NCBI GenBank assembly: GCA_021083345.1
Contig: JAJGRE010000003.1
Location: forward strand, 496,001-560,000
Reading direction: 5' to 3'
From: Calditrichales bacterium MX18-03
GTDB taxonomy: Bacteria > Bacillota > Clostridia > Lutisporales > Lutisporaceae
Length of the DNA: 64,000 nt
Positions 52,395-60,953 of the stretch are shown here, piece after piece. Position numbers and translations under genes: made by a program. Within the stretch, counting starts at the first letter, position 1; each line of letters starts with the position of its first letter. The notes beneath the pieces were generated by a model that worked only from the letters and a program-made list of their open reading frames with translations, had not been told where the DNA came from and did not search any database.

Positions 52395-52592
52395 TTACCC
52401 ACCGGATAAGGGCTTAATGATTTTTATTATATCACGCTCCTTCAAAACAGCATTTTCATATTCCTTTTCCAGCAGCTTATTTCCATTCACAAATACCGTA
52501 ACCCAACCGTGATGCCCCAGTTGCTTCAACAGCTTCTCTACAGTAATACTGCTGTCAACAGAGATTTCCTTATTATTCACATCAATCTTCAT
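52395..52592 (-). CDS. MoaD/ThiS-like sulfur carrier
   Basis: A 65-residue ubiquitin-fold protein ending in PLSGG, the C-terminal diglycine needed for adenylation and thiocarboxylation. The ATG at 52592 is inside the end of the AOR gene (11-base overlap) with GGAGG upstream; a longer frame in the databases style would begin at 52811 and is spurious. Pairing with an aldehyde:ferredoxin oxidoreductase is common, so it probably supplies sulfur for the tungsto-/molybdopterin of that enzyme. Confidence 0.85.
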   Translation of the reverse strand: MKIDVNNKEISVDSSITVEKLLKQLGHHGWVTVFVNGNKLLEKEYENAVLKERDIIKIIKPLSGG

Positions 52593-54489
52593 CTGAACCT
52601 CCAGACAACCATTGCAGAGAAAGCCTCCGCAAATTCGAACCGGTTGGATTACCGGTTGCCTTATCCCACCCGGCGAATTCATAGTACAATTCCTTGGCAC
52701 TCTCAAAAGCATCCTTATCCAAGCATCGGCCCTTTGAAGGCCCGTCGGTGAAAGGCTGGAATATTCTTTCCGGCAGTGTATCCTGCGCTTTGGTGAAGCC
52801 TTCTCTTGCATTGAAGTATCTCATCATATTTATTCTTCTCTCTCCTATTTGCATAAGCTCATAGATAGAGGTATCCCATCCTATTCCATACTTGCACAAT
52901 GCTATCAGTTCCTCAGGTCCATAGAGCTCCCAAGCAGGCCCCCAAACGAATTGGCATAAGCATAAGGTATCAAGCATGGAAAAATAACACTGAGTATCAA
53001 AAGCAAATCTTACTTTTTCATCATCCAGTTCAAAGGGATTGTCATATCCTTTATGTATTCCAAGCATAGCCAGTCTCTTTCTCACAATATTATCCTCTGG
53101 AAGAGTGAGGAAAGGGTCGTGCTCGCTCGACTGATGATCTGCTCCGAAAGGGTTGACAGCATAGACTAATCCTACCGAGGGCTTAAACTGAGGCATATGA
53201 GCCGGGAGTTCCTGGCCCTTGACACTCATACTTAAGCTTAGGGCTTCGCCGCCAATGGTTTCCGCGGCTTTTCTGGAACCTTCAGCCAATAAATTGCCAA
53301 AACCTTCTCTATAAGCTATTTTCTTGATTAACTCTTCCAATACTTCACGATTGCCGAAGTTAAGATTCATTCCTTCAGTGTCTTTATAGGAGATAAGACC
53401 CTTTTCAAAGCATTCCATTGCAAAGGCTATCGTTGCGCCGCAGGATATGGTGTCTATACCACACATATTGCAAAGCTGGTTTGCAAGGGATATTGCTGTC
53501 AAATCTGTAATACCGCAATAGGAACCAAAGGTGGCGCAAGTTTCATATTCAGGTCCCCCATACATCGGATCAATAACTCCAGGTACTTCTACCACCCTTT
53601 TGCATCTTACTGCACAGCCGAAGCAAGTGTCACGCTCTTTCAATATGGTTTGAGTCATAGTTGCTCCTGTAATATTAGAAGCCCCTTCAGGAAAATAACC
53701 CGTAGTCCAGTTTTTAGTTGGAAGAAACCCTTCTAGATGAAAACCTTCCAAATCTCCATCGGTGCCATGCTCAAATAATCCGGATAGAGCAGGATTATTT
53801 CTTATGGTCTTCATTGCATTTTTCCCAAAGTTACTGAAGTTCTCTGGATCATGAGCCTTGATAGCCTTTGTCTTTTTTACTACAACAGCTTTAAGGTTTT
53901 TAGAGCCCATTACAGCCCCCATACCGTTTCTGCCGTTTGCTCTATTACACTTATTGATGATGCATGCATAACGTACCAGATTTTCACCGGCAGGTCCTAT
54001 TTGCGCAATTTCCACATTGGAAGTGCCAATTTCTTCTCTTATTATTTTCTCACTTTCACCGGTTACCTTCCTCCATACCCTGGATCCATCCATCAGCTTT
54101 ATATCATCACCATCAATATATATGTATACTGGTTCTGCTGCCCTACCTCGAAGGATTATGGCATCAAATCCGTTACCTTTAAGATATGCAGGGAAAAAAC
54201 CACCAGCTTGACTGTCCCCTATGGCTCCTGTCAAAGGACTCTTTGCAGTGGCTACAATTCTGCTCAAACCGCTTGCCGGCAGTCCTGTGAGAGGAGAAAC
54301 TGAGAAAACTAATATGTTATCGGGTGATAATGGATCTATACAAGGCTTTATATTTCTCAACAAAAGATATGAGCCTAATGCAGATCCCCCGGGATAAAGT
54401 CTATAGATTTCTCCGGGCAAAGTAGCTTTCTCCACCTTCATATTAGTCAAATCTATATCCAATATTTTCGCTTCAGGGAATAAACTCAT
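52582..54489 (-). CDS. Aldehyde:ferredoxin oxidoreductase family enzyme
   Basis: A 635-residue tungsten-pterin enzyme of the AOR family that oxidises aldehydes to acids with ferredoxin. The N-terminal domain has YPGGSALGSYLL, the pterin-binding NGRNGMGAVMGSKNLKA near residue 190, and the 4Fe-4S cysteines in CFGCAVRCKR (residues about 290-300) with the fourth probably in LCLCQF near 525. The start at 54489 follows GGAGGT with good spacing; an ATG six bases upstream is too close. First gene of the catabolic operon, downstream of a GntR-type operator. Confidence 0.93.
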   Translation of the reverse strand: MSLFPEAKILDIDLTNMKVEKATLPGEIYRLYPGGSALGSYLLLRNIKPCIDPLSPDNILVFSVSPLTGLPASGLSRIVATAKSPLTGAIGDSQAGGFFPAYLKGNGFDAIILRGRAAEPVYIYIDGDDIKLMDGSRVWRKVTGESEKIIREEIGTSNVEIAQIGPAGENLVRYACIINKCNRANGRNGMGAVMGSKNLKAVVVKKTKAIKAHDPENFSNFGKNAMKTIRNNPALSGLFEHGTDGDLEGFHLEGFLPTKNWTTGYFPEGASNITGATMTQTILKERDTCFGCAVRCKRVVEVPGVIDPMYGGPEYETCATFGSYCGITDLTAISLANQLCNMCGIDTISCGATIAFAMECFEKGLISYKDTEGMNLNFGNREVLEELIKKIAYREGFGNLLAEGSRKAAETIGGEALSLSMSVKGQELPAHMPQFKPSVGLVYAVNPFGADHQSSEHDPFLTLPEDNIVRKRLAMLGIHKGYDNPFELDDEKVRFAFDTQCYFSMLDTLCLCQFVWGPAWELYGPEELIALCKYGIGWDTSIYELMQIGERRINMMRYFNAREGFTKAQDTLPERIFQPFTDGPSKGRCLDKDAFESAKELYYEFAGWDKATGNPTGSNLRRLSLQWLSGGSDED

Positions 54490-54513
54490 ATTCATACCTC
54501 CAATACATTCATA

Positions 54514-54530
54514 ATCTGGTCAGACCAGAT
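54514..54530 (-). promoter_or_regulatory. GntR/FadR-type operator
   Basis: ATCTGGTC-A-GACCAGAT is a perfect 17-base palindrome with the TGGTC-N-GACCA core typical of FadR-subfamily GntR sites, 25 bases upstream of the AOR start. The divergent GntR gene at 54794 is the likely ligand-responsive regulator. Confidence 0.8.
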
Positions 54531-54780
54531 ATATTATTATATATATTCTACTTTTTTCCCTTATATCCTTCTTATTGGTTGCAAAGTTGTGTTTTTTTTT
54601 TTACAATAATATTAAACTGAAAATACTATTTTAAAAGGTTTATTATATATATTGAAATGAATCTAAACACAATGGTTCTTCAAGTAATTTTCATTTTCTA
54701 TTATTTGAAAGCTGAACCATGTCTGCTATTAATGTAAACCGATTCATATAATAAAGGCAGTCCTGCTAATAATTAATACG
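54531..54780. other. AT-rich intergenic region between AOR and GntR genes
   Basis: About 260 AT-rich bases with poly-T and poly-A tracts, no ORF. It should contain the divergent promoters. I see no second copy of the operator. Confidence 0.6.
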
Positions 54781-54793
54781 AGGGAGTTCTGTT

Positions 54794-55480
54794 ATGAAAT
54801 TAGAAAAGACCATGTCACTCAAAATAGCTGAGTCCTTAAAAGATGATATAGAGTTTGGGGTATTGAAACCCGGGGATAAACTAGTATCAGAAAGAGATTT
54901 GGTGAGGAAATTTCAGGCAAGCCGCTCATCCATCAGAGAGGCAGTGAAGATTCTTGCTAGCCTGGGCTACATAGAATCCTTAGAAAGAAAAGGTAATTAT
55001 GTCTCCGCAAAATACCAAGATAAAAAATATGAGAATATCCAATTGAACGAGTTATTAAAGAATGGATCTATATCTGACTTAATGGAAGTAAGATTTTTCT
55101 TAGAAGAAAATTTTATTAAACTAGCTATCCAAAGGGCAAATGAGAAAGACTTTAAGAAAATGAAAGCTGTAATAACTAGAATGAAGAACAGCGAGGATTT
55201 ATCCACGTTTTTACAGGCCGATATGGACTTTCATCTTGCCCTTGCAGAAACTACTCATAATGAATTAATTTTAGAACTGATGAAGATAATCATAAAAAGA
55301 ATAGGGGACAATCAAGACTACTTTTTGGCGACAGCACTTAGAACCCGTCTTTATACTATTGACTCCTTTGAAAGACTGGTGGATAATCTCATAAATAAAA
55401 ACTTGGATGAAGCTAAACGCATTCATTACGAACATCTGCATCTAGTAAAAGATGCTTTAGAAAAAAACGGGTGCTCTTAA
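54794..55480 (+). CDS. GntR/FadR family regulator (FCD domain)
   Basis: A 228-residue regulator. Residues 8-75 are a GntR winged helix (GVLKPGDKLVSERDLVRKFQ, ASRSSIREAVKILASLGYIE). Residues 90-225 are an FCD helical ligand domain with its metal-binding pattern (DLMEVRFFLEE; FLQADMDFHLALAETT; His near the end). FCD proteins respond to small carboxylates. It is divergent from the AOR operon and probably represses it through the palindrome at 54514. GGGAG precedes the start. Confidence 0.93.
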   Translation: MKLEKTMSLKIAESLKDDIEFGVLKPGDKLVSERDLVRKFQASRSSIREAVKILASLGYIESLERKGNYVSAKYQDKKYENIQLNELLKNGSISDLMEVRFFLEENFIKLAIQRANEKDFKKMKAVITRMKNSEDLSTFLQADMDFHLALAETTHNELILELMKIIIKRIGDNQDYFLATALRTRLYTIDSFERLVDNLINKNLDEAKRIHYEHLHLVKDALEKNGCS

Positions 55481-55609
55481 TATCTAAATGACCTTCAAGC
55501 CCTTACCCCAAATTCACCAAGTTTAGAGAATTGATGTTCTTAGAGATCGAATTAAACTCGTAATGTTCTCATAGATATCTATATCGAATTTCAAACAGAA
55601 AATAAAGAA

Positions 55610-55650
55610 AAATGTGCTTTGTAGGTATCGCAACCTATAAAGCACATTTG
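55610..55650 (+). terminator. Terminator after the GntR gene
   Basis: AATGTGCTTTGTAGGT and AACCTATAAAGCACATT pair (one mismatch) around a 5-base loop, with TTGTTTTCG after it. It is also adjacent to ssrA remnant 7 on the minus strand. Confidence 0.75.
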
Positions 55651-55695
55651 TTTTCGTGTAATAAACCTATGTAATTTTTAATTTTGACTTAGGGT

Positions 55696-55756
55696 TGGTG
55701 GAGGCGAGGGGAATCGAACCCCTGTCCGAAAGCATCTTGGTCAGAACCTCGACCAG
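55696..55756 (-). pseudogene. ssrA remnant 7a, CCA-end half, split by IS21
   Basis: The tmRNA 3' part with T-arm and CCA end (TGGTGGAGGCGAGGGGAATC on the plus strand) and the arm down to CCTCGACCAG. Interrupted at 55756 by the IS21 element; the rest continues at 58110. Confidence 0.9.
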
Positions 55757-55828
55757 TGTATTTGGCAATACAAAAATGCATAATTCGGCAGCTTTTTTCT
55801 GTAGAAAGCAATTGCCAACTCCGAAGTA

Positions 55829-56461
55829 TTAAGTTCTGTTCATAGCTTCCTTGAGACGGAAGCTGTCACCGGTAAAAGTCAGTATGTGGGCGTGGTGAAC
55901 CAACCTGTCAATAAGCGCTGCAGTCAGCTTGTTATCTCCAAATATGCTGGTCCATTGTCCAAATTCCAGGTTAGATGTTACGATTACGCTTTGCTGCTCA
56001 TAACAGTCAGCAATAACATTAAACAACAGCTCTGATCCAGTCTGGCTGAAAGGTACATAGCCTACTTCATCCAGTATAAGGAGTTCAGCCTTCTTCAGTT
56101 TGGCTTGAAAACGGGCCAGTACGCCAAGCGCAATAGCCATATGGGTTTTCCCTGTACCAACTGCACCCAGCATCAATATGTTTTCTTTTTTCTCAATCCA
56201 TTCAAGGGACTGCAGCTTATCACGGTTGCAGCTTGCCGGGAAACCAATATTGCCATACTGATATCCATCAAAGGTCTTCAGATGCGGAAACATCGCCTGA
56301 TGAACCAGCTTGTTAAGCTTGGAGCGCTTTCTGCCTTCCAGCTCTGCTGTGAGTATCTCTTCAGCTAGACGAATCAGCTGTTCATCTTTCTGAATCTCCA
56401 AGGCTTCAGTAACATGTGCAAGTCTTAGTTGACGGCACATCTCTGTAAGTGTCTGAGTCAT
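55829..56461 (-). CDS. istB: IS21 helper ATPase IstB with internal deletion
   Basis: A 210-residue AAA+ ATPase, about 35-40 residues shorter than normal IstB. Walker A is GAVGTGKTHMAIAL; directly after ALGVLARFQAKLKKA comes Walker B LLILDEVGYVPF. In ordinary IstB some 35 residues (the RGYKVxFxxxxxLVxxL stretch) separate these, so a segment is deleted in frame. SNLEFGQW and ALIDRLVHHA are intact. The deletion removes a strand of the ATPase core and probably inactivates it. It overlaps istA by four bases. Confidence 0.9.
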   Translation of the reverse strand: MTQTLTEMCRQLRLAHVTEALEIQKDEQLIRLAEEILTAELEGRKRSKLNKLVHQAMFPHLKTFDGYQYGNIGFPASCNRDKLQSLEWIEKKENILMLGAVGTGKTHMAIALGVLARFQAKLKKAELLILDEVGYVPFSQTGSELLFNVIADCYEQQSVIVTSNLEFGQWTSIFGDNKLTAALIDRLVHHAHILTFTGDSFRLKEAMNRT

Positions 56462-57957
56462 ATATTTTCACCTCCCTTCGCAAGCAGATCATATCTGCTT
56501 AAGTCCATAGTCAGTTTCCTGACTTCCGGAGGTGTATAGGACTCGTTAAGGGTATCTTTGTATGGGCTGGATAAAGGCTTTAAGAGCGCAAGTCTGGCGG
56601 TTATCAGCTCAACTGGCGGTTCATCCCCAAGGTATTTAAGAACTTGCTCGATCTCATTGACTGTATAGTTACCGCACCAATGGAATACAGCCTGAAGACG
56701 TTCTTTGCGCAGATTGATGACTTCGGTTTTAATATATGTACGCAATCTTTCAGGAAGCATCTTAACCAAGTGGGCATGATTGATGCTTCGCGGTTTATGT
56801 ATGTAATTTCTGAAGGCTTCCTGCCAGGGTATCTCTGTTTTCTTTCCGGTATATGCCCGTGGGAATGTGGCTAATACATGATGATACTCGTCCAGTACAT
56901 CCACACGATCCCACCAAAACCTTAGTATCACAGTGCTCTCCGGTTTCGCCTGAAAGAGCGGGACATGGGTCTTGTCAACCTTGACTTCACCATAGGCATT
57001 TACTTTGGCACTTTCAAGGCGATAGACTGAGAAGTCTGTCGGAGGAAGCTTTAGCAGCTTAGCTTGCTCCTGTTGCCATAAATCACGGATTAGAGTTCCT
57101 TTAGCATAGTGTGGGCGATCTATGTCGGACAGTGCTGCTGCATCCAGTTGCTCCGCTAGTTTCTCTTGAGATTCGAATATCGGGATAGGAACACACCAGT
57201 TGCGCTTGCTGTAACCACACTTGCTTTCAACATTGCCTTTCTCATTGCCACTATTGGGATTGCAGAATATAGCTTCAAAACGATAGTGTGAAGAGAAGCG
57301 CATGAAAGCATCTGTCAGTTGCCTTTTGCCTTCAGGTTTTACGGATATTACTGCGGCAGAGAGATTGTCAAACCAGATCCGTTCGGGCACTCCACCTGCT
57401 TTTTCAAACAGGATCTTTAACCCTTCCAGGAAGCACTCCTGGTTCTCCGATGGAACAGGATGTACGAAAGCAGCATTGCTGAATGGAAAGGATAGAACTA
57501 GCAGCTTGTACTCCAAAAGATTACCGTCATGGCTTACTTGAATCGTTGTAAAATCAGCTTGAGCTTCTGCTTCAGGGTGATCCAAGCGGTGATATGTCAT
57601 AGCTTTGTCGAGTTGCATCTCACTTTTTTGTCTGCTGACATAGGCACTCACTGTCCTTATTGAACCTTTGTACTCATGTTGTTCAGTAAGTATCCGATAT
57701 ATCTTGGCATTGGTGTGGCGCTGTTTTCTTGGTAGAAGACTGTCCTCCAGCAGTATGGTATCAATGAGTTCTTTGGATGGATCAATGACCGGCATCTTGT
57801 ATTGTTTGAGTATAGTCGGTAAGTTCCAGTCATCCTTATCCGCATACTTTTTGGCAGTACGCCAATCAATACCGATAGTCTCGGCAATCTCTGTAATATT
57901 TGCTCCTTCAATTTCTCGAAGGAATCGGATATACTGTTGTTGAGGCACTTTTAACAT
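56458..57957 (-). CDS. istA: IS21 transposase IstA
   Basis: A 499-residue DDE transposase. The N-terminal helix-turn-helix is NITEIAETIGIDWRTAKKYA. The catalytic core contains the first Asp in AQADFTTIQVSHDG, the second in IWFDNLSAAV and the Glu in GNEKGNVESK, followed by a C-terminal beta-barrel (GEVKVDKTHVPL). No stops or frameshifts are visible. It binds the inverted repeats and needs IstB. Confidence 0.93.
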   Translation of the reverse strand: MLKVPQQQYIRFLREIEGANITEIAETIGIDWRTAKKYADKDDWNLPTILKQYKMPVIDPSKELIDTILLEDSLLPRKQRHTNAKIYRILTEQHEYKGSIRTVSAYVSRQKSEMQLDKAMTYHRLDHPEAEAQADFTTIQVSHDGNLLEYKLLVLSFPFSNAAFVHPVPSENQECFLEGLKILFEKAGGVPERIWFDNLSAAVISVKPEGKRQLTDAFMRFSSHYRFEAIFCNPNSGNEKGNVESKCGYSKRNWCVPIPIFESQEKLAEQLDAAALSDIDRPHYAKGTLIRDLWQQEQAKLLKLPPTDFSVYRLESAKVNAYGEVKVDKTHVPLFQAKPESTVILRFWWDRVDVLDEYHHVLATFPRAYTGKKTEIPWQEAFRNYIHKPRSINHAHLVKMLPERLRTYIKTEVINLRKERLQAVFHWCGNYTVNEIEQVLKYLGDEPPVELITARLALLKPLSSPYKDTLNESYTPPEVRKLTMDLSRYDLLAKGGENI

Positions 57958-58109
57958 CCTTTCAAACCCCTCTCGTTATTTGCTTCGAACACAAACAACG
58001 ATAAGGTAAATTGATGGAGTTGGCAAGTGCCTTCCTATTAGGCTAAACTGGTAATTCTACTCTGTAGATTTAGGCTGCCGATCCCTGCATTTCTATTTTG
58101 CCATAAACA

Positions 58110-58297
58110 ACCAGCGCAGCTTCTGTTTTAACATTCCCTCTACCGCACGCCCAAAAGCAGGCTTACGGCTTCAGTAGCTTCATACTGTGCCAGTTATCTC
58201 AAAGCTTTGATAGTGACGTACTCTGCCATATGACGCCCGATCCCGGGGTACGGAAACTATATATTATCAATGCATACTGGCTGCCATGGCCTCAACG
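58110..58297 (-). pseudogene. ssrA remnant 7b and 45-base flank
   Basis: Continues remnant 7a beyond the IS21 with CAGCGCAGCTTCTG, the pseudoknot region and CGATCCCGGGGT, then ends before the tag. From 58253 to 58297 it shares a non-ssrA sequence (ATTATCAATGCATACTGGCT and following) with remnant 9 at 59.75 kb. No tag is left. Confidence 0.85.
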
Positions 58298-58430
58298 CAT
58301 GATTAGTAGATTCAAAAGCCTAAGCTCACACAGACTTGGAAGCATGCAATCGGTGTCCAACTAAATCTATAACATGCGTACCTGCTAATTGGAGATTTCA
58401 AGACCTGAGTAATACTAGTTGAACGAGCAG
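58298..58430. other. Spacer without recognised feature
   Basis: Sequence between remnant 7b and the amidohydrolase stop. No frame or relic seen. Confidence 0.4.
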
Positions 58431-59468
58431 CTATTGCAAAAAATCTTCCGGCTTTTTATAAAGCAGCTTTTTCATATCTTTAGCTTCCAGGTTAAGGTGA
58501 TTTATTGTTGCGTCCAGGAATTCCTTGGGCTCACGTGCAAAGTAATCACTCCCCCACAGAATTCTTTCAGGACCCCATGCTTTGATCAGTTTTGCCATTT
58601 TATCCAGTGATTCCTGAGAGGTTTCAGGTAGAATGCTAACTGTATCCTTAGTCCATATTACTGCTGACATATCAAAGAAAAGATTTGCCTTGTTAAGCTT
58701 TTCGTTTTTATTGTAGGCAGTGACTATTGCTTCCATTACTTTCATCTCCGGCTCGCCGACATATCCTAGATGTGCTATACATACTCTAAGATCCGGATGC
58801 TTCGCAAGAATCTTATCTATAATTATCTGTGAATCCTTAGGCTGGGAGAATTTCGTCCATATATGAATAATTACAGGTATACCCCTTTTTTCTGCATGAG
58901 ACAGCACATCATTCAGCTTTCTGAGCTGGTTATAATCATTTATATTAACCGACGAGCTTCCCAAATGCAATTTCATTGCTTTCACACCTTGTTCTTCAAT
59001 GCAGCGATCCATTTCTTCAATTGCATAATCCGCAAGTGGGTTAATCGAAAAAACCGGAACAAGCCTATCTGCATATTTTGCTGCTTGCGCAGCAGTCCAG
59101 TTGTTCTCCTGCTTGACTTTTTCGTATTGAAGAGGCTCAGCAATCATAGGAATAGCTTTTGCAGGTAAAATAGTACTCCATAGGTATGCACCGGAGAATA
59201 CTAGCGCCTTATCTGTTCCAGCTTTATCCATCTCAGAAATAATGATATCCGCATCACATTTTTTACTCAATTTCTGAATTGTGGGGTCAAATGCTGCTAA
59301 ATTGGCTTTTACCTCCCTGGCCAATTCGTCACTCAAAATGTGCATGTGGAAGTCTGTGATAATACTATCTGTTGGATTACTCCACCCATAGATATATAGA
59401 AAAATAACTTAGAGTAATGCAACAAACAGTAAGACAAATATTGTACACCTCGATCCAATTAATTTCAT
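58431..59468 (-). pseudogene. Amidohydrolase family protein with a stop in its leader
   Basis: From an ATG at 59468 (AGGAG upstream) the frame reads a membrane leader (MKLIGSRCTIFVLLFVALL), a TAA at 59411-59409, then continues in phase to DFHMHILSDEL, the HxH metal motif of amidohydrolase_2 (PF04909) enzymes. The body, about 304 residues, has MKLHLGSSSVNI, VIIHIWTKF, CIAHLGY and ILWGSDYFARE with the usual His and Asp. The stop cuts the signal anchor. An internal ATG at 59345 would make a protein lacking the first His. Direct-repeat ssrA remnants flank the gene on both sides. Confidence 0.82.
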
Positions 59469-59626
59469 AAAAACTCCTATTAATTGTTAGCAAGAGTCCT
59501 TGCTAAAATAATGTTTAATTAGAAATCAAAAATAGAAAAACATACTTTAAGCTGTTATTCAGATGCATTACCACCATCTGTCTAGCCAACTTTCTCTACT
59601 AATATGTACGTAAAAAACTGAGTTCT

Positions 59627-59786
59627 CCTCTACCGCACGCCGGCTGACAGGCTAACGACTTCAGCAGCTTCATAATGCGTCAATTGCCTCAAAGCTTTGG
59701 CAGTGACGTACCCTGCCATATGGCGCCCGAGCCCGGGGTGCGGAAAGTCAATATTATTAATGCATGCTGGCTGCCATGGCCTTAAC
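59627..59786 (-). pseudogene. ssrA remnant 8 and shared flank
   Basis: Contains CTCTACCGCACGCC, TCAGCAGCTTCATAATGCGT, CTCAAAGCTTTGGCAGTGAC and GCCCGGGGTGCGG, then the same flank as 7b (TTATTAATGCATGCTGGCTG). Some compensated changes suggest age. It has no CCA end or tag. Together with 7b it brackets the amidohydrolase gene. Confidence 0.85.
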
Positions 59787-59796
59787 TCATTATCAG

Positions 59797-59888
59797 TTAA
59801 TGTGGTGCCAGGCACGGCAGTTAAGAACTCATTTACTGCACCAAGCGCGATAAGTTCTAAGGTTCTGTTCCTGGCACTATGTCACAGC
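59797..59888. repeat. GTGCCAGGCAC-type palindromic sequence
   Basis: GGTGCCAGGCACG and CCTGGCACT at the two ends of a 90-base segment form an imperfect inverted pair, similar to REP-like GTGCC(T/A)GGCAC repeats of Clostridia. No transposase nearby. Confidence 0.45.
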
Positions 59889-59912
59889 AGCAGAACCAAA
59901 AATAGTATTTAA

Positions 59913-60836
59913 CTACTGAGGTTTTTTCTTATGAAGTGAATTTCCAGTAACGTATGATTCTATCCCTCTAATGCTTATCAGTTCCTCATTGAGAATTTCA
60001 AGAAATTTATTTGTAATTTCAGGTTTTTTCTTTTTTCCCAGCAGCAGATATATGATCCTGTCCGGCGGAGAATCATGTAATCTGCATATTGATAAATCAA
60101 TACGTTTGTTCATTTCCCCGGCAACAGATATAGGTACAATCGCCCAGGTATCCGGCTGCACTATAAAGTATTCCATCAATGACATTTGGTCAAGGAAAAC
60201 GTGTGGATAGTCAGTATTTTTAAACCAGAAATCATGCCAAAGGTCATATTCGGGATTCCACGGCAGCCTTATCTCACGGCTTGCATCGAGCATCGAAGGA
60301 TGGGTTGCATTATTATATTTTGATGCTGTGGTAGTAACCAGTACCATTTCTTCTTTAAATAATGGGATGGTTTCGACATTTTTTGAATACATATCATCAG
60401 ATATGATAGCTAAATCAATCTGTCCGCTTTCAACATATCCATAGGCTTCAAAGGAATGGTAATTATGAAAGCTTAGCCTGTACTCAGGATTTAAACCCAT
60501 AAAACGGCAAAAAACAGGTGGAAGGATATATGTGCTGACACTTCCAACGGATGCTACGTCCAGATGTCTATGCCTGTCAAGCCTTACTATCTCCCGAGCC
60601 TCATTCCAAACAGCTTTCCATTTCTCGGCTACCAAAACGAAAGCATTTCCCTCATCAGTCAGTTCAATTGTACGAACGCCCTTCCGCCTTCGAATCAACG
60701 TATACCCGAGTTCCTTTTCCAAGGTAATAATACGTCTGCTGAGAGCAGACTGTGTAATAAAGGATTTTTCTGCTGCTGCCGTGATATTTCCTGCTTTTAC
60801 AATTGCAAGAAATGCGTCTATTTCGAGTTCTGTCAT
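59913..60836 (-). CDS. LysR family regulator
   Basis: A 307-residue LysR-type regulator: N-terminal helix-turn-helix (NITAAAEKSFITQSALSRRI, residues 17-36) with the linker helix, then a periplasmic-binding-like sensor (LDVASVGSVSTYILPPVF). It is divergent from the MATE gene 117 bases away. An AT-rich intergenic region with a T-N11-A-like site is expected, but I did not define one. The ligand is unknown. Confidence 0.93.
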   Translation of the reverse strand: MTELEIDAFLAIVKAGNITAAAEKSFITQSALSRRIITLEKELGYTLIRRRKGVRTIELTDEGNAFVLVAEKWKAVWNEAREIVRLDRHRHLDVASVGSVSTYILPPVFCRFMGLNPEYRLSFHNYHSFEAYGYVESGQIDLAIISDDMYSKNVETIPLFKEEMVLVTTTASKYNNATHPSMLDASREIRLPWNPEYDLWHDFWFKNTDYPHVFLDQMSLMEYFIVQPDTWAIVPISVAGEMNKRIDLSICRLHDSPPDRIIYLLLGKKKKPEITNKFLEILNEELISIRGIESYVTGNSLHKKKPQ

Positions 60837-60953
60837 ATTTTCACCGCCTAAATATGATGTCTGCTTTATATTTTAAGTATTAATTATGCATTTTACAAGT
60901 ATAATCGCTAAGTTTATAATAAAAACGAATTGTTCAAAACAGTGGGGTGTATT

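Larger units (their letters stand above)
55757..58109 (-). mobile_element. IS21-family insertion sequence
   Basis: A 2353-base element with ends TGTATTTGGCAATAC... (left) and, inverted, TGTTTATGGCAAAAT... (right), sharing TGT, TGGCAA, AAATGCA and TCGGCAGC over about 36 bases. The 5-base sequence ACCAG at 55752-55756 and 58110-58114 is the target duplication, and joining the flanks restores the ssrA sequence CCTCGACCAGCGCAGC found in other copies. It carries istA and an internally shortened istB, so it may be defective. Confidence 0.94.

Noticed and set aside
52593-52811. N-terminal extension of the MoaD-like protein
   Set aside because: It is the out-of-frame shadow of the AOR 3' end; the GGAGG-preceded ATG at 52592 gives the normal 65-residue length.
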